A DNA stretch of 64,000 bases from Gibbsiella quercinecans (GCF_002291425.1 NZ_CP014136.1:1116001-1180000), one strand, 5' to 3'. Counted from the stretch's first letter, positions 8,394 to 16,853 are shown. A program made the numbers and translations. The notes: generated from the letters alone by a model not told the origin.

Positions 8394-8948
8394 ATGTCGT
8401 TATCCGCAACGCCGACACCCGCGCAGCTCACCATCACCGATGCCAACAGTGAGGATATGGCCGCCGTGCAGCAGATTTATCAATACCATGTGTTGTACGG
8501 TGCCGCCTCATTCGAGGAAACGCCGCCGTCGCTGGCTGAAATGGAAGCACGCCGCCAAAAGGTATTGGCGGACGATCTGTTCTGGCTGGTAGCCCGGCTC
8601 AACAGCCAGGTGGTGGGCTATTGCTACGCCGCGCAATACCGGCCGCGCCCCGCCTACCGCTTTACCATCGAAAACTCGGTATACATTGCCGAAGGGATGC
8701 AGGGCAAAGGGATCGGCAGCAGCCTGATGGCGGCGCTGATCGCCCGCTGTGAACAGGGGCCCTGGCGGCAAATGCTGGCCATCATCGGCAATTCGGCAGA
8801 GAATTTGGGATCGCTGGCGTTGCACCGCAAGCATGGGTTCACCAGCGTCGGCACGCTCAACGCCGTCGGCTTCAAGCTGGGCAGTTGGCGCGACACGCAT
8901 GTGATGCAACTGCCGCTAGGGGAAAGCAATCATACACTGCCGGTTTAA
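8394..8948 (+). CDS. GNAT N-acetyltransferase (phosphinothricin acetyltransferase / MnaT type)
   Basis: 184-residue GCN5-related acetyltransferase. EDMAAVQQIYQYHVLYGAAS is the N-terminal signature of the PAT/YncA (MnaT) group, RPRPAYRFTIENSVYIAEG is the aromatic acceptor-site segment, and GMQGKGIGSSLMAALI is the acetyl-CoA pyrophosphate loop (motif A). LALHRKHGFTSVGTLNAVGFKLGSWRDT closes the fold. Family members acetylate methionine sulfoximine, methionine sulfone or phosphinothricin. The exact acceptor is inferred from the family. A hairpin spans its stop codon. Confidence 0.88.
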   Translation: MSLSATPTPAQLTITDANSEDMAAVQQIYQYHVLYGAASFEETPPSLAEMEARRQKVLADDLFWLVARLNSQVVGYCYAAQYRPRPAYRFTIENSVYIAEGMQGKGIGSSLMAALIARCEQGPWRQMLAIIGNSAENLGSLALHRKHGFTSVGTLNAVGFKLGSWRDTHVMQLPLGESNHTLPV

Positions 8949-8958
8949 CCGGCAGTGT
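8934..8958. terminator. Hairpin overlapping the stop codon of the acetyltransferase gene
   Basis: ACACTGCCGG and CCGGCAGTGT form a 10-bp stem around TTTAA, with the stop codon in the loop. It lies between two convergent genes and may serve both, though no strong T-tract is present. Confidence 0.55.
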
Positions 8959-8977
8959 CAGTGCAGACTGAGGGGAA

Positions 8978-9895
8978 TCAGGCTTTGTAGCGTGCGCGGA
9001 TAGCGCCCAGTACGGAAACCACCAGCAACACCAGGCCACCGGCAACAATGCCGAACACCACGTTCAGCAGCGAAGGCACGACGCCTTGCAGCAGCAGGCC
9101 GAACGTCGGCACCACCGAGGTGTCTGCCGCCCAGCCTTCAAACAGATGGTGTACCGCCGGCAGGCCATGAGTCAGGATGCCGCCGCCCACCATAAACATG
9201 GCAATAGTGCCCACCACCGACAGCGTTTTCATCAGGTACGGCGCCGCACGCACAATACCGTTGCCCACGCTCCGCACCAGCGTGCTGGTCTTGCGGCTTA
9301 AATACAGCCCCAAATCATCCAGCTTCACAATGCCCGCCACAATGCCATACACGCCGATAGTCATAACGATGGCGATACCGCACAGCACAATCACCTGTTG
9401 CGTAAAGGTGGCGGCGGCCACGGTGCCCAGAGTAATAGCGATAATTTCGGCCGACAGCACAAAATCGGTGCGGATAGCGCCGGTAATCTTGCGGGTTTCA
9501 TAGGCCGCCACGTCTTCATTGGCGCCCGGGCCGTCTTTGTCTTCCCCTTCGCCTTTCTTATGAAACAGGCTGTGGAACACCTTTTCAAAGCCCTCAAAGC
9601 AGAGATAGGCGCCACCCACCATCAGCAACGGGGTGATCGCCCAAGGGGCAAACGCACTGATCAACAACGCCAGCGGCACCAGAATCGCTTTGTTGATAAA
9701 CGATCCTTTCGCCACGCGCCATACCACCGGCAATTCACGGTCTGCGGAAACCCCGGTCACCTGTTGGGCATTGAGCGCCAAATCATCGCCCAGCACGCCG
9801 GCGGTTTTCTTTGCCGCCATTTTGGTCATCAGCGAGACATCATCCAGCAACGAGGCGATGTCATCGATTAACGTCAGTAAGCTACTTCCGGCCAA
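8978..9895 (-). CDS. yedI: YedI-type inner-membrane protein (DUF808)
   Basis: 305 residues, the same as E. coli YedI. It starts [21 protein letters not shown], then [20 protein letters not shown], and has the charged loop [19 protein letters not shown] between membrane segments. At least six hydrophobic stretches follow. The DUF808 family has no proven biochemical function. It is convergent with the acetyltransferase gene and shares its strand with pbpG. Confidence 0.92.
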   Translation of the reverse strand: MAGSSLLTLIDDIASLLDDVSLMTKMAAKKTAGVLGDDLALNAQQVTGVSADRELPVVWRVAKGSFINKAILVPLALLISAFAPWAITPLLMVGGAYLCFEGFEKVFHSLFHKKGEGEDKDGPGANEDVAAYETRKITGAIRTDFVLSAEIIAITLGTVAAATFTQQVIVLCGIAIVMTIGVYGIVAGIVKLDDLGLYLSRKTSTLVRSVGNGIVRAAPYLMKTLSVVGTIAMFMVGGGILTHGLPAVHHLFEGWAADTSVVPTFGLLLQGVVPSLLNVVFGIVAGGLVLLVVSVLGAIRARYKA

Positions 9896-10017
9896 GATGC
9901 GCCATCCTTAATCAAAAAAAAGAAATATGACAATGCAATACAGTAACTAGCATAGCGGGATTTAGCAGCGAATGCGTGGCTAACTTTAATCAAGCGATGA
10001 AAGAAAAGAGAGAATGG

Positions 10018-10040
10018 GCCTGCCGGAAAGCCCGGCAGGC
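10018..10040 (-). terminator. Hairpin downstream of pbpG
   Basis: GCCTGCCGG and CCGGCAGGC form a 9-bp stem about 10 nt beyond the pbpG stop codon. On the minus strand the following bases are CCATTCTCTCTTTC, only moderately T-rich, so termination efficiency is uncertain. Confidence 0.55.
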
Positions 10041-10049
10041 AAAGGCGGG

Positions 10050-10976
10050 TTATTCGGCGTTCTGCGCCAGGCGCGCATCTTTTTGCCGGCGATAATCACG
10101 CGCCGCCGGCGGGATTGGCGTCACCTTACCGGTTTCAATCCAACTGCGCAGGCGGTTGGCATCGGCAAAGTGGGTATATTTACCAAAGGCATCCAGCACC
10201 ACCAGCGACACCGGGCGGCTGCCGATCACCGTGCGCATCACCAAGCAGTGGCCGGCCTCATTGGTGAAACCGGTCTTGGTCAGTTGAATATTCCACTTCG
10301 GGTTATAAACCAGGTGGTTGGTGTTACGGAACGGCAAGGTATAGTTTGGCCCCTTAAACGCCGCCATACGTTCGGTGGTGGTGCTCAATTGGCCGATCAG
10401 CGGGTACTGTTTGGAGGCAATCAATAGCTTGGTCAGATCGCGCGCGGTCGAAACGTTATGAATCGATAGCCCGGTCGGCTCCACATAGTGGGTGTGCGTC
10501 ATCCCCAACGCTTTGGCTTTGGCGTTCATGGCGCGGATAAAGGCGTCGTACCCGCCGGGATAATGATGCGCCAGGCTGGCGGCGGCGCGGTTTTCGGAAG
10601 ACATCAGCGCCAGCAGCAGCATATCCTTGCGGCTGATTTCACTGTTCAACCGCACGCGGGAATAGACGCCCCGCATTTCCAGGGTCTGATGGATATCCAC
10701 CGCCAGCATCTCATCCAACGGCAGGTGGGCATCCAGCGTCACCATCGCCGTCATCAGCTTGGTGATGGAGGCGATCGGCACCACTTCATCCGGGTTACGG
10801 GCATAAATCACGTTATGGGTGCGCATATCCACCACCATGGCACTGCCGGAGGCCAGTTCCGGCTGGGCGGCATGTAATGCAGGGGTATTTTCACTGGCCA
10901 GCGCACGCGGCGCCAGGCCTGCGCCCGCTTGTAAAGCGAGCAGGGCCAAAACAAGTACTCGGATTTTCACATGCAT
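10050..10976 (-). CDS. pbpG: D-alanyl-D-alanine endopeptidase (penicillin-binding protein 7)
   Basis: Periplasmic low-molecular-mass PBP that cleaves D-Ala-mDAP cross-links in peptidoglycan. From the ATG at 10976 the product is 308 residues, close to E. coli PbpG. A signal peptide ([18 protein letters not shown], cleavage after ALAS near residue 28) precedes the catalytic domain. The three active-site motifs are complete: S70-I-T-K73, S126-E-N128 and K233-T-G235. The frame is open 15 codons further upstream, but the hydrophobic leader fits the internal ATG. Palindromic repeats lie about 40-210 nt upstream of the start. Confidence 0.93.
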   Translation of the reverse strand: MHVKIRVLVLALLALQAGAGLAPRALASENTPALHAAQPELASGSAMVVDMRTHNVIYARNPDEVVPIASITKLMTAMVTLDAHLPLDEMLAVDIHQTLEMRGVYSRVRLNSEISRKDMLLLALMSSENRAAASLAHHYPGGYDAFIRAMNAKAKALGMTHTHYVEPTGLSIHNVSTARDLTKLLIASKQYPLIGQLSTTTERMAAFKGPNYTLPFRNTNHLVYNPKWNIQLTKTGFTNEAGHCLVMRTVIGSRPVSLVVLDAFGKYTHFADANRLRSWIETGKVTPIPPAARDYRRQKDARLAQNAE

Positions 10977-11013
10977 TACTCTTGTCACAAATAAGGGAAG
11001 ATTGCTGTTTGTC

Positions 11014-11185
11014 GCCCTCACCCTAGCCCTCTCCCAAAGGGAGAGGGGATAGTTAGCGCTGACTATCGAGGCCGCCCCCTCTCCCCTTGGGAGAAGGAAT
11101 GGTCAGCTCTGCACCAGTGCTAACCACCAGAGCCACTATCAATATAGACGCCCCCTCTCCCCTTGGGAGAGGGCCGGGGTGAGGG
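11014..11185. repeat. Cluster of palindromic repeats upstream of pbpG
   Basis: Three copies of the element seen at 297-800: a forward copy at 11014-11049 (GCCCTCACCCTAGCCCTCTC then CCAAAGGGAGAGGGG), a shortened inverted copy at about 11075-11098, and a full inverted copy at 11150-11185 (CCCCCTCTCCCCTTGGGAGA then GGGCCGGGGTGAGGG). The outer copies face each other across about 100 bp. The rest of the 363-bp gap 10977-11339 has no gene I can support; its open frames come from the repeats. Confidence 0.85.
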
Positions 11186-11295
11186 AAACCGGCTATCGCC
11201 AAACATTCATGGGGCGAATTATATGTGAGCCTAATAAAGTTAGCACTGGGATTGTCAGTGGCGATTTGTGACAAATTCTGTCTATAGAAACCTAA

Positions 11296-11325
11296 CGCAG
11301 CCCGCGGGCGCTCTGGGCTGCGGGC
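11296..11325 (-). terminator. Hairpin downstream of the SAHH-like gene
   Basis: GCAGCCC and GGGCTGC can pair across a GC-rich loop, just beyond the stop codon of the minus-strand gene that ends at 11340. No T-tract follows, so the assignment is weak. Confidence 0.35.
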
Positions 11326-11339
11326 AAATCATACAAAAG

Positions 11340-12443
11340 TTACAGCGCCGCTTGCCAGGCGGAACGGGGCAACAGATACACCCCGGCGGGCTGTTGCGCG
11401 CCGGCACCGATAATATGGCCGATGCCCGCCGCCATCACCGCCAGCGTAACGTCAAATGCGTTCAGGCTATCGCCGTAGCCGGCCGTCAGGTTCAGCATCG
11501 AACCGTTGGCCAACAGATAAAGCGTATTGTCGCCCATCTGGTAGGCATCAATAAACGGCATCGGCTGGCTGTGCGGCAGCGTCTGCAGAAAATCCACGTC
11601 AATTTCCGCTGCCACGTGGCCAACGTTGAGAATAAATACGCCGTTTTTGGTTTGCTGCAAATGCCGGGCGCAAAGCACATTGCTGGCCCCGGTGGCGGTG
11701 GCTATCACGTCGGCCAGCGGCACCGCCTCGGCCAAATCAACCACTTGCCAACCGTCATAGCGCGCCTGCAGAGCGCGGGCCGGATCGATTTCGGCCACCA
11801 TCACCTGCCCGCCATAGGCCCTGGCAGCCGCCGCCACGCCTTGCCCCACCAGCCCATAGCCGATAACCAGCACGCATTTTTCATGCAGCGTCAGCCGGGT
11901 GGTCTGGAAAAAAGTATGCCAGGCCGTCAGGCCAACCATATGGCGGTTATGCAGCCCTTCTTTAACCGGCAGATCGTCCCAGTTGAAGATGGGGTAACGC
12001 GGCGCCATGCCGTCCAGCCGGCTGATACCGGAACCGGTGGCTTCCAGCCCGGCCTTGATCGGCAGATCGCCTCCCGCCTGGTGCAGGCGGGCGGTCAGAT
12101 CGGCACCCATCTCACACAGATGGGTCGGCCCCCAGGCCAACGCGCGATCGAAAGATGCCGACCAATCCGCCTGATCCATATCGCGCCAGGCAAAAGCCTG
12201 CGCGCCGTGGCGCTCCAGCCAGGCCACCACCTCATCCTGCACCGTGGTGGGGTTGCAGGTGGTCAGATATACCGCTGCGCCCTTGTTTAGCAGGCCGGCA
12301 ACCAGCGGCACCATTTTCAGATCCAAATGCATGCTGCACGCCAGGCGCACGCCGTGCAGATCCGGTAATGCCGCCACCGCCGCCCGGGTGCGCGGCATCT
12401 GGCCCAACGCCCAATTCAGTTCACGTTCAAAATCCAGGGACAT
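11340..12443 (-). CDS. S-adenosylhomocysteinase-like protein, short and with altered active site
   Basis: 367-residue homologue of S-adenosyl-L-homocysteine hydrolase. The Rossmann NAD motif is clear (VIGYGLVGQG, glycines 195, 197, 200 and 202), and LACSMHLDLKMVPLVAGLL corresponds to the substrate-domain segment of the family. True enzymes run to 430 or more residues and end in a Lys-Tyr NAD-gripping tail; this one stops at LLPRSAWQAAL. By hand alignment of the catalytic K-x-x-x-D-N segment, Lys161 and Asn166 are kept, but the aspartate is His165 and the following cysteine position is Val170. Enterobacteria normally use Pfs/LuxS instead, so the role is open. It is divergent from the isonitrile hydratase gene. 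Confidence 0.75.
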   Translation of the reverse strand: MSLDFERELNWALGQMPRTRAAVAALPDLHGVRLACSMHLDLKMVPLVAGLLNKGAAVYLTTCNPTTVQDEVVAWLERHGAQAFAWRDMDQADWSASFDRALAWGPTHLCEMGADLTARLHQAGGDLPIKAGLEATGSGISRLDGMAPRYPIFNWDDLPVKEGLHNRHMVGLTAWHTFFQTTRLTLHEKCVLVIGYGLVGQGVAAAARAYGGQVMVAEIDPARALQARYDGWQVVDLAEAVPLADVIATATGASNVLCARHLQQTKNGVFILNVGHVAAEIDVDFLQTLPHSQPMPFIDAYQMGDNTLYLLANGSMLNLTAGYGDSLNAFDVTLAVMAAGIGHIIGAGAQQPAGVYLLPRSAWQAAL

Positions 12444-12561
12444 CCCGCACTCCTTTTTTCGCTTTACCGCCTGTCATGGCTTGCAACAGCAGCCTTGCTA
12501 TATATCAGAACATTGGCAACTATCATTACTCAGGTTAAATCACCCGCTCAAGGTAAAAATC

Positions 12562-13245
12562 ATGGCCGAACCGTTAACGATCGTTTTCCCACTTTATTCT
12601 GGCGTCACCCAGCTTGATTTCACTGGCCCATATCAATTCCTCTCACGGATGCCCAATACCACGGTCATCGCCGCCTCCGTAGACGGCGCAGAGATCGACG
12701 GGGACGGCCTGTTTTTCAACCATCTGCGGCCACTGGCGCAGATCGCCCATTGCGACGTGCTGTGCGTGCCGGGCGGCGGCGGTTGCACCCAGGCGATGCA
12801 GGATGAGCAATATATGGCGCAGATCCAACGCCTGGCGCGCGGCGCCCGCTATATCACATCCGTCTGCACCGGTTCGCTGATCCTGGGGGCCGCGGGCTTG
12901 TTGCGCGGCAAACGCGCCACCAGCCATTGGTCGATGTGCGACTGCCTGCCGCTGTTCGGCGCCATTGCCAGCAGCGAACGTGTGGTGCGCGATGGCAATG
13001 TGATCACTGGCGGCGGCGTCACGGCCGGGATTGATTTTGCACTGACGCTCATCGCCGAACTGCACGGTGAGGAAACCGCACAGGCCATTCAACTGGGCTT
13101 TGAATATGCTCCGGCCCCGCCGTTTGTCGGCGGCACGCCGGCACTGTCGCCGCCGGCGATAGTAAAAAAGGTGCGGGAAAATATGGCCGAAAGCCTGCGG
13201 CAACGGCAGGCGCTGGTTGCGCAGATTGCCGCCAGATGCGGTTAA
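12562..13245 (+). CDS. inhA: Isonitrile hydratase (DJ-1/PfpI superfamily)
   Basis: 227 residues from the ATG at 12562 (AAGG upstream). The sequence follows Pseudomonas InhA, which hydrates isocyanides to N-substituted formamides. QLDFTGPYQFLS contains Asp19, the residue that assists the nucleophile. YITSVCTGSLILGAAGLLRG carries the nucleophile Cys102 at the elbow, and RATSHWS, VVRDGNVITGGGVTAGIDFA and LGFEYAPAPPF are all InhA-type segments. A longer open frame runs upstream, but similarity begins at this ATG. The long start-to-start region with the SAHH-like gene (118 bp) suggests divergent promoters. Other DJ-1 family functions remain possible. Confidence 0.85.
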   Translation: MAEPLTIVFPLYSGVTQLDFTGPYQFLSRMPNTTVIAASVDGAEIDGDGLFFNHLRPLAQIAHCDVLCVPGGGGCTQAMQDEQYMAQIQRLARGARYITSVCTGSLILGAAGLLRGKRATSHWSMCDCLPLFGAIASSERVVRDGNVITGGGVTAGIDFALTLIAELHGEETAQAIQLGFEYAPAPPFVGGTPALSPPAIVKKVRENMAESLRQRQALVAQIAARCG

Positions 13246-13324
13246 CCCCGGCAGCGGTTCAATACAGCCTGGGCGGCAAGGAGTATAATGAGCCCCTACT
13301 AGCTGGCAAGACAAGGATTTAAGG

Positions 13325-13885
13325 ATGAACATCCTGGCACACTATATTAGCGAATACGGCTATTGGGCGCTGTTTTTCGGCTGCCTGGCGGAGGGGGAAA
13401 CCATCACGCTGCTGGGCGGCATTGCGGCACATGAAGGGTTGCTGCACTGGCCGTGGGTGATTGCCGTGGTGGCGTTTGGTGGCACGCTGGGCGATCAATT
13501 GCTGTATTTTGCCGGGCGCCGCTATGGCGAACGGGTGATTTCACGCCTGAAAGGTCAGCAGCAACGCATCACGCGCGCACAACGGCTGATTACCCGCCAC
13601 CCGATGCTGTTTGTGATCGGCGTGCGTTTTATGTATGGCTTTCGCATTATCGGCCCGGTCTTGATCGGCGCCAGCAAGCTGCCCCCGTCACGCTTTGTGC
13701 CGCTGAATATTCTGGGCGCCATCCTGTGGGCCACACTGTTCGTCATGCTGGGCTATTTTGGCGGCCGGGCAATGGAACACGTTGTTGCCGGCTTCGACAA
13801 AAAGCTCTCCAGCCTGCTGTTCGTCGCGTTGGTGATTCTGGTGATGTTGCTGGTGCGCCACTGGTGGCGCCGCCGTAAGGCCTAA
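13325..13885 (+). CDS. yohD: DedA-family inner-membrane protein YohD
   Basis: 186-residue DedA/VTT-domain membrane protein. GCLAEGETITLLGGIAAHEGLL, FGGTLGDQLLYFAGRRYGERV, VRFMYGFRIIGPVLIGASKLPP and LNILGAILWATLF match E. coli YohD in order. DedA proteins are implicated in undecaprenyl-phosphate or phospholipid translocation and in proton-motive-force homeostasis; YohD itself has no proven substrate. Conserved acidic (AEGE) and arginine (RFMYGFR) residues of the family are present. AAGGATTTAAGG precedes the ATG. Confidence 0.9.
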   Translation: MNILAHYISEYGYWALFFGCLAEGETITLLGGIAAHEGLLHWPWVIAVVAFGGTLGDQLLYFAGRRYGERVISRLKGQQQRITRAQRLITRHPMLFVIGVRFMYGFRIIGPVLIGASKLPPSRFVPLNILGAILWATLFVMLGYFGGRAMEHVVAGFDKKLSSLLFVALVILVMLLVRHWWRRRKA

Positions 13886-13950
13886 CGGCTCAGCAGCAGT
13901 TTGGCGCCAAACAGCGCCAGCATCGTGCCGCCCAGCCCTATGTATCCTTT
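13882..13950 (-). pseudogene. Possible 3' remnant of a LysE-family exporter gene
   Basis: Reading leftwards, KGYIGLGGTMLALFGAKLLLSR then a stop looks like the last transmembrane helix of LysE/RhtB amino-acid exporters, which typically end in a glycine-rich helix of this form. Upstream the frame turns into unrelated, low-complexity sequence, so only the tail survives. Its stop codon overlaps that of yohD. The similarity is by eye over about 20 residues and is weak evidence. Confidence 0.35.
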
Positions 13951-14189
13951 TGAATAATATTCCGTTTCTAACGCCAAACAACAGAAAAAAACAAATAATA
14001 ACGATTTTGGCACAGGATTTTTTGCCTCATTTCCAGAGAAAAGGTAGCATGCTTCGCTGTTATTTTTCAGCCGCGGCACAAAAAACAAACGGCAAAATGC
14101 GGCGATGCTCCTTCGTAATAACGATTAGCGATAGCAATCGTTTGCTCCCTTGAGGGCAGAAAACGATAGACAGGAAAACAGGACGAACG
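13951..14189. other. AT-rich upstream region of ansP
   Basis: No supportable gene. Base composition is lower in GC than the flanking genes. It holds the putative PurR-like box at 14132-14147 and the ansP ribosome site region (CAGGAAAACAGG before the ATG). Confidence 0.5.
14132..14147. promoter_or_regulatory. PurR-like operator upstream of ansP
   Basis: TAGCAATCGTTTGCTC contains GCAATCGTTTGC, which differs from the PurR core GCAAACGTTTGC at one position. It sits 43 nt before the ansP ATG. PurR control of ansP is inference; other LacI-family proteins read related sequences. Confidence 0.4.
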
Positions 14190-15656
14190 ATGAAATCACA
14201 TAATAAATCTGCGCACGACAAGCTCGCAGCCAGAAGACGTTGGTTAGACTCCCATGAATCCGGTTACCACAAAAGCATGGGTAACCGGCAGATCCAAATG
14301 ATCGCCATCGGTGGCTCGATCGGTACCGGGTTGTTCCTCGGCACCGGCGGCCGTCTGGAACAGGCCGGCCCGGCGCTGGCGCTGGTTTATCTGGCGTGCG
14401 GTATTATCTCTTTCTTCATTCTGCGCGCGCTGGGCGAGTTGGTGCTACACCGCCCAAGCAGCGGCAGCTTCGTCTCTTACGCCCGTGAATTTCTCGGCGA
14501 AAAAGCCTCGTACGTTGCCGGCTGGATGTACTTCCTCAACTGGGCAATGACCGGCATTGTCGATATCACCGCGGTCGCGCTTTATATGCACTATTGGGGA
14601 ACCTTTGCCGACGTGCCGCAGTGGCTGTTCGCCCTGTGCGCGCTGGGTATCGTCGCCACCATGAACATGATCGGTGTGAAATGGTTCGCCGAAATGGAGT
14701 TCTGGTTTGCACTAATCAAAGTGGCCGCCATCGCCGCCTTTCTGGTGGTCGGCGTGGTGTTGCTCGGGGTTGGCACACCGATCGACGGCAACACCACCGG
14801 CATGCACCTGATCACTGAAAACGGCGGCGTATTCCCGCACGGCCTGCTGCCGGCACTGGTGCTGATGCAAGGGGTGATCTTCGCCTTCGCCGGCGTGGAA
14901 TTGATCGGCACTGCCGCCGGTGAGTGCAAAGACCCGGAAAAAATGCTGCCCAAGGCGGTCAACAGTGTGATCTGGCGTATCGGCCTGTTTTACGTCGGCT
15001 CCGTGGTGCTGTTGGTGCTGCTGCTGCCGTGGAATGCCTACCAGGCAGGGCAAAGCCCGTTCGTCACCTTCTTTAGCAAGCTCGGCGTGCCTTATATCGG
15101 CACCATCATGAACATTGTGGTGCTCACCGCCGCGCTTTCCAGCCTGAACTCCGGGCTGTATTCCACCGGCCGTATTCTGCGTTCTCTGTCGATGGGCGGT
15201 TCCGCGCCGAAGCTGATGTCGAAGATGAGCAGCCAGAAGGTGCCCTATGCCGGCATTCTGGTCACCTGCTGCATCTATGTGCTGGGCGTGATTCTGAACT
15301 ACCTGGTGCCATCCCAGGTGTTCGAAATTGTGCTTAACATCGCCTCGTTGGGCATTATCAGCTCATGGGCATTTATCATCATCTGCCAAATGCGCCTGCG
15401 CAAAGCCATCAAGGAAGGTAAAGCCAAGCCGGTTTCCTTCAAAATGCCGGGCGCGCCGGTCACCTCATGGATAACGCTGCTGTTCCTGCTGGTGGTGCTG
15501 GTCATGATGGCGTTTGACTACCCGAACGGCACCTGGACCGTGGCCACCATTCCGTTGCTGGCTGTGCTGCTGGTGCTTGGCTGGTTCGGCCTGCGTAAAC
15601 GCGCGGCGGAAGTGAAACACGAGCAACAAGCGCTCGAAGAAAAAACCGACCGCTGA
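14190..15656 (+). CDS. ansP: L-asparagine permease
   Basis: 488-residue amino-acid/proton symporter of the APC superfamily (12 predicted membrane helices). ESGYHKSMGNRQIQMIAIGG and GGSIGTGLFLGTGGRLEQAG are the APC entry motif in helix 1; LRALGELVLHRPSSGSFVSY and VDITAVALYMHYWG follow exactly as in E. coli AnsP. LNSGLYSTGRILRSLSMGGSAP and FEIVLNIASLGIISSWAFI are further matches. The C-terminal tail is charged (EVKHEQQALEEKTDR). It is monocistronic with its own terminator. Substrate is by orthology to AnsP rather than to the related GABA or proline permeases. Confidence 0.93.
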   Translation: MKSHNKSAHDKLAARRRWLDSHESGYHKSMGNRQIQMIAIGGSIGTGLFLGTGGRLEQAGPALALVYLACGIISFFILRALGELVLHRPSSGSFVSYAREFLGEKASYVAGWMYFLNWAMTGIVDITAVALYMHYWGTFADVPQWLFALCALGIVATMNMIGVKWFAEMEFWFALIKVAAIAAFLVVGVVLLGVGTPIDGNTTGMHLITENGGVFPHGLLPALVLMQGVIFAFAGVELIGTAAGECKDPEKMLPKAVNSVIWRIGLFYVGSVVLLVLLLPWNAYQAGQSPFVTFFSKLGVPYIGTIMNIVVLTAALSSLNSGLYSTGRILRSLSMGGSAPKLMSKMSSQKVPYAGILVTCCIYVLGVILNYLVPSQVFEIVLNIASLGIISSWAFIIICQMRLRKAIKEGKAKPVSFKMPGAPVTSWITLLFLLVVLVMMAFDYPNGTWTVATIPLLAVLLVLGWFGLRKRAAEVKHEQQALEEKTDR

Positions 15657-15670
15657 TCGCCACGCCATAC

Positions 15671-15702
15671 TCCCCCGCCGTTAATCAACGCGGGGGATTT
15701 TT
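15671..15702 (+). terminator. Intrinsic terminator of ansP
   Basis: TCCCCCGC pairs with GCGGGGGA around an 11-nt loop and is followed by TTTTTA, 15 nt after the ansP stop codon. Confidence 0.85.
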
Positions 15703-15735
15703 ATGCCTAAACGGCGTTAAAACGCCGGTAAGCGC

Positions 15736-16590
15736 TCACCACTCCTGCACCATCAAATCCCCCAGCAGGCGATCGGTTGAATGCGGCAGGAACACCTCAT
15801 TGCCGGCCGCCGGGGTTAGTGTCAGTTCGCCAATATAGATCTGTTCCTGCGTCAGATAAAAATCGACCCGGCAATAATCCAGATCCGCAGACACCGCCTT
15901 GGCGACGTCAATCATTTCATCCCAGAACTGCGGCTTTTCATACAGGGTATTCAGCTGCGGGATGTCATCCTGAATGAAGAAACAGTGGTGGCAGTGCTCA
16001 TCCAGATATTCCAGTGAGGTCGGGTGCGCCCCGCCACGCAGTAGCTCAACAAACAGATATGGCACCTTGCCGTTGAAAACATGCACTTTATAATCAATCG
16101 GCTCGCCATTAACCTCAATATCCAGCAGTTTTTCGACAATGATTTTCGGCGGGATATTCGCATAGTGTTTTTCGCGATAGCGTTTCCAGTAGGTGACTTT
16201 TGCCCATTGTTTCAGCGTATTCTGAATATCCTGGAACGAGACCTGCGTTTTATCCTTCACAATCATCACCTGCAACGAGGCGTTATTGGTTTTGATAACA
16301 AATGCAGAAGGTAAAGCCTGGTAATCCTGCGCGGTAAATTCTTCGGTTATCAGGATCACCGGCGCCATATATTTTTCCGACACCCGGCTGGCGATATATT
16401 TACGCACCGCGACCTTATCCGCAATCTGGCCGAATTCTTCACGCGGGTAACGCATACGATGGTAAATTTTCTCTGAAAAAGTTCGAGGATTCTTGAAGTT
16501 AACGAAGGAACCGTGTGTTGCATAATGGCCCACCTGGTAATAAATAAAATCGGGTGCGGCCTGGTAAAGGCGTTTTATAAGGCTTCTCAT
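15736..16590 (-). CDS. TupA-like ATP-grasp protein
   Basis: 284 residues from the internal ATG at 16590, which has GGAAGA upstream; the frame also allows seven more residues. HGSFVNFKNPRTFSEKIYHRM, ADKVAVRKYIASRV, FVIKTNNASLQVMIVKD, IIVEKLLDIEVNGEPIDYKVHVFNGKV and DYCRVDFYLTQEQIYIGELTLTPAAG are the segments of the TupA-type ATP-grasp family found in capsule, teichuronopeptide and O-antigen clusters. There it probably ligates amino acids or modifies glycans. Here it is a single gene in AT-rich surroundings, unlike its neighbours, which suggests acquisition by transfer. Substrate unknown. Confidence 0.75.
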   Translation of the reverse strand: MRSLIKRLYQAAPDFIYYQVGHYATHGSFVNFKNPRTFSEKIYHRMRYPREEFGQIADKVAVRKYIASRVSEKYMAPVILITEEFTAQDYQALPSAFVIKTNNASLQVMIVKDKTQVSFQDIQNTLKQWAKVTYWKRYREKHYANIPPKIIVEKLLDIEVNGEPIDYKVHVFNGKVPYLFVELLRGGAHPTSLEYLDEHCHHCFFIQDDIPQLNTLYEKPQFWDEMIDVAKAVSADLDYCRVDFYLTQEQIYIGELTLTPAAGNEVFLPHSTDRLLGDLMVQEW

Positions 16591-16853
16591 TTTTTTCTTC
16601 CATGACCACATACATGCAAAAAATTCAGATAAAAAGCTTAAGTGACGCGTCTAACCGGGCACAGTGAAAATTTATATAATCATAAAAAACCGGAGAGTGA
16701 AAAATATGAAAAATAGATGAATTTAGTTTAAAAACAACAAGATAAAATCAAGTCACCGCAAATAAACGACAATAACCGGCCAATATACCGGCTAAATATC
16801 GCCAAGTGTAACTGGGAATCATTGTAATCATCATTGTTTAAATAATTTGAGTG
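16591..16853. other. AT-rich intergenic pocket
   Basis: 263 bp with strikingly low GC compared with the flanks, including AAAATTTATATAATCATAAA-type runs. No coding frame is supportable. It presumably carries the promoter of the ATP-grasp gene. A short inverted pair, CCGG(CCAATATA)CCGG, lies near 16780. Confidence 0.5.
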
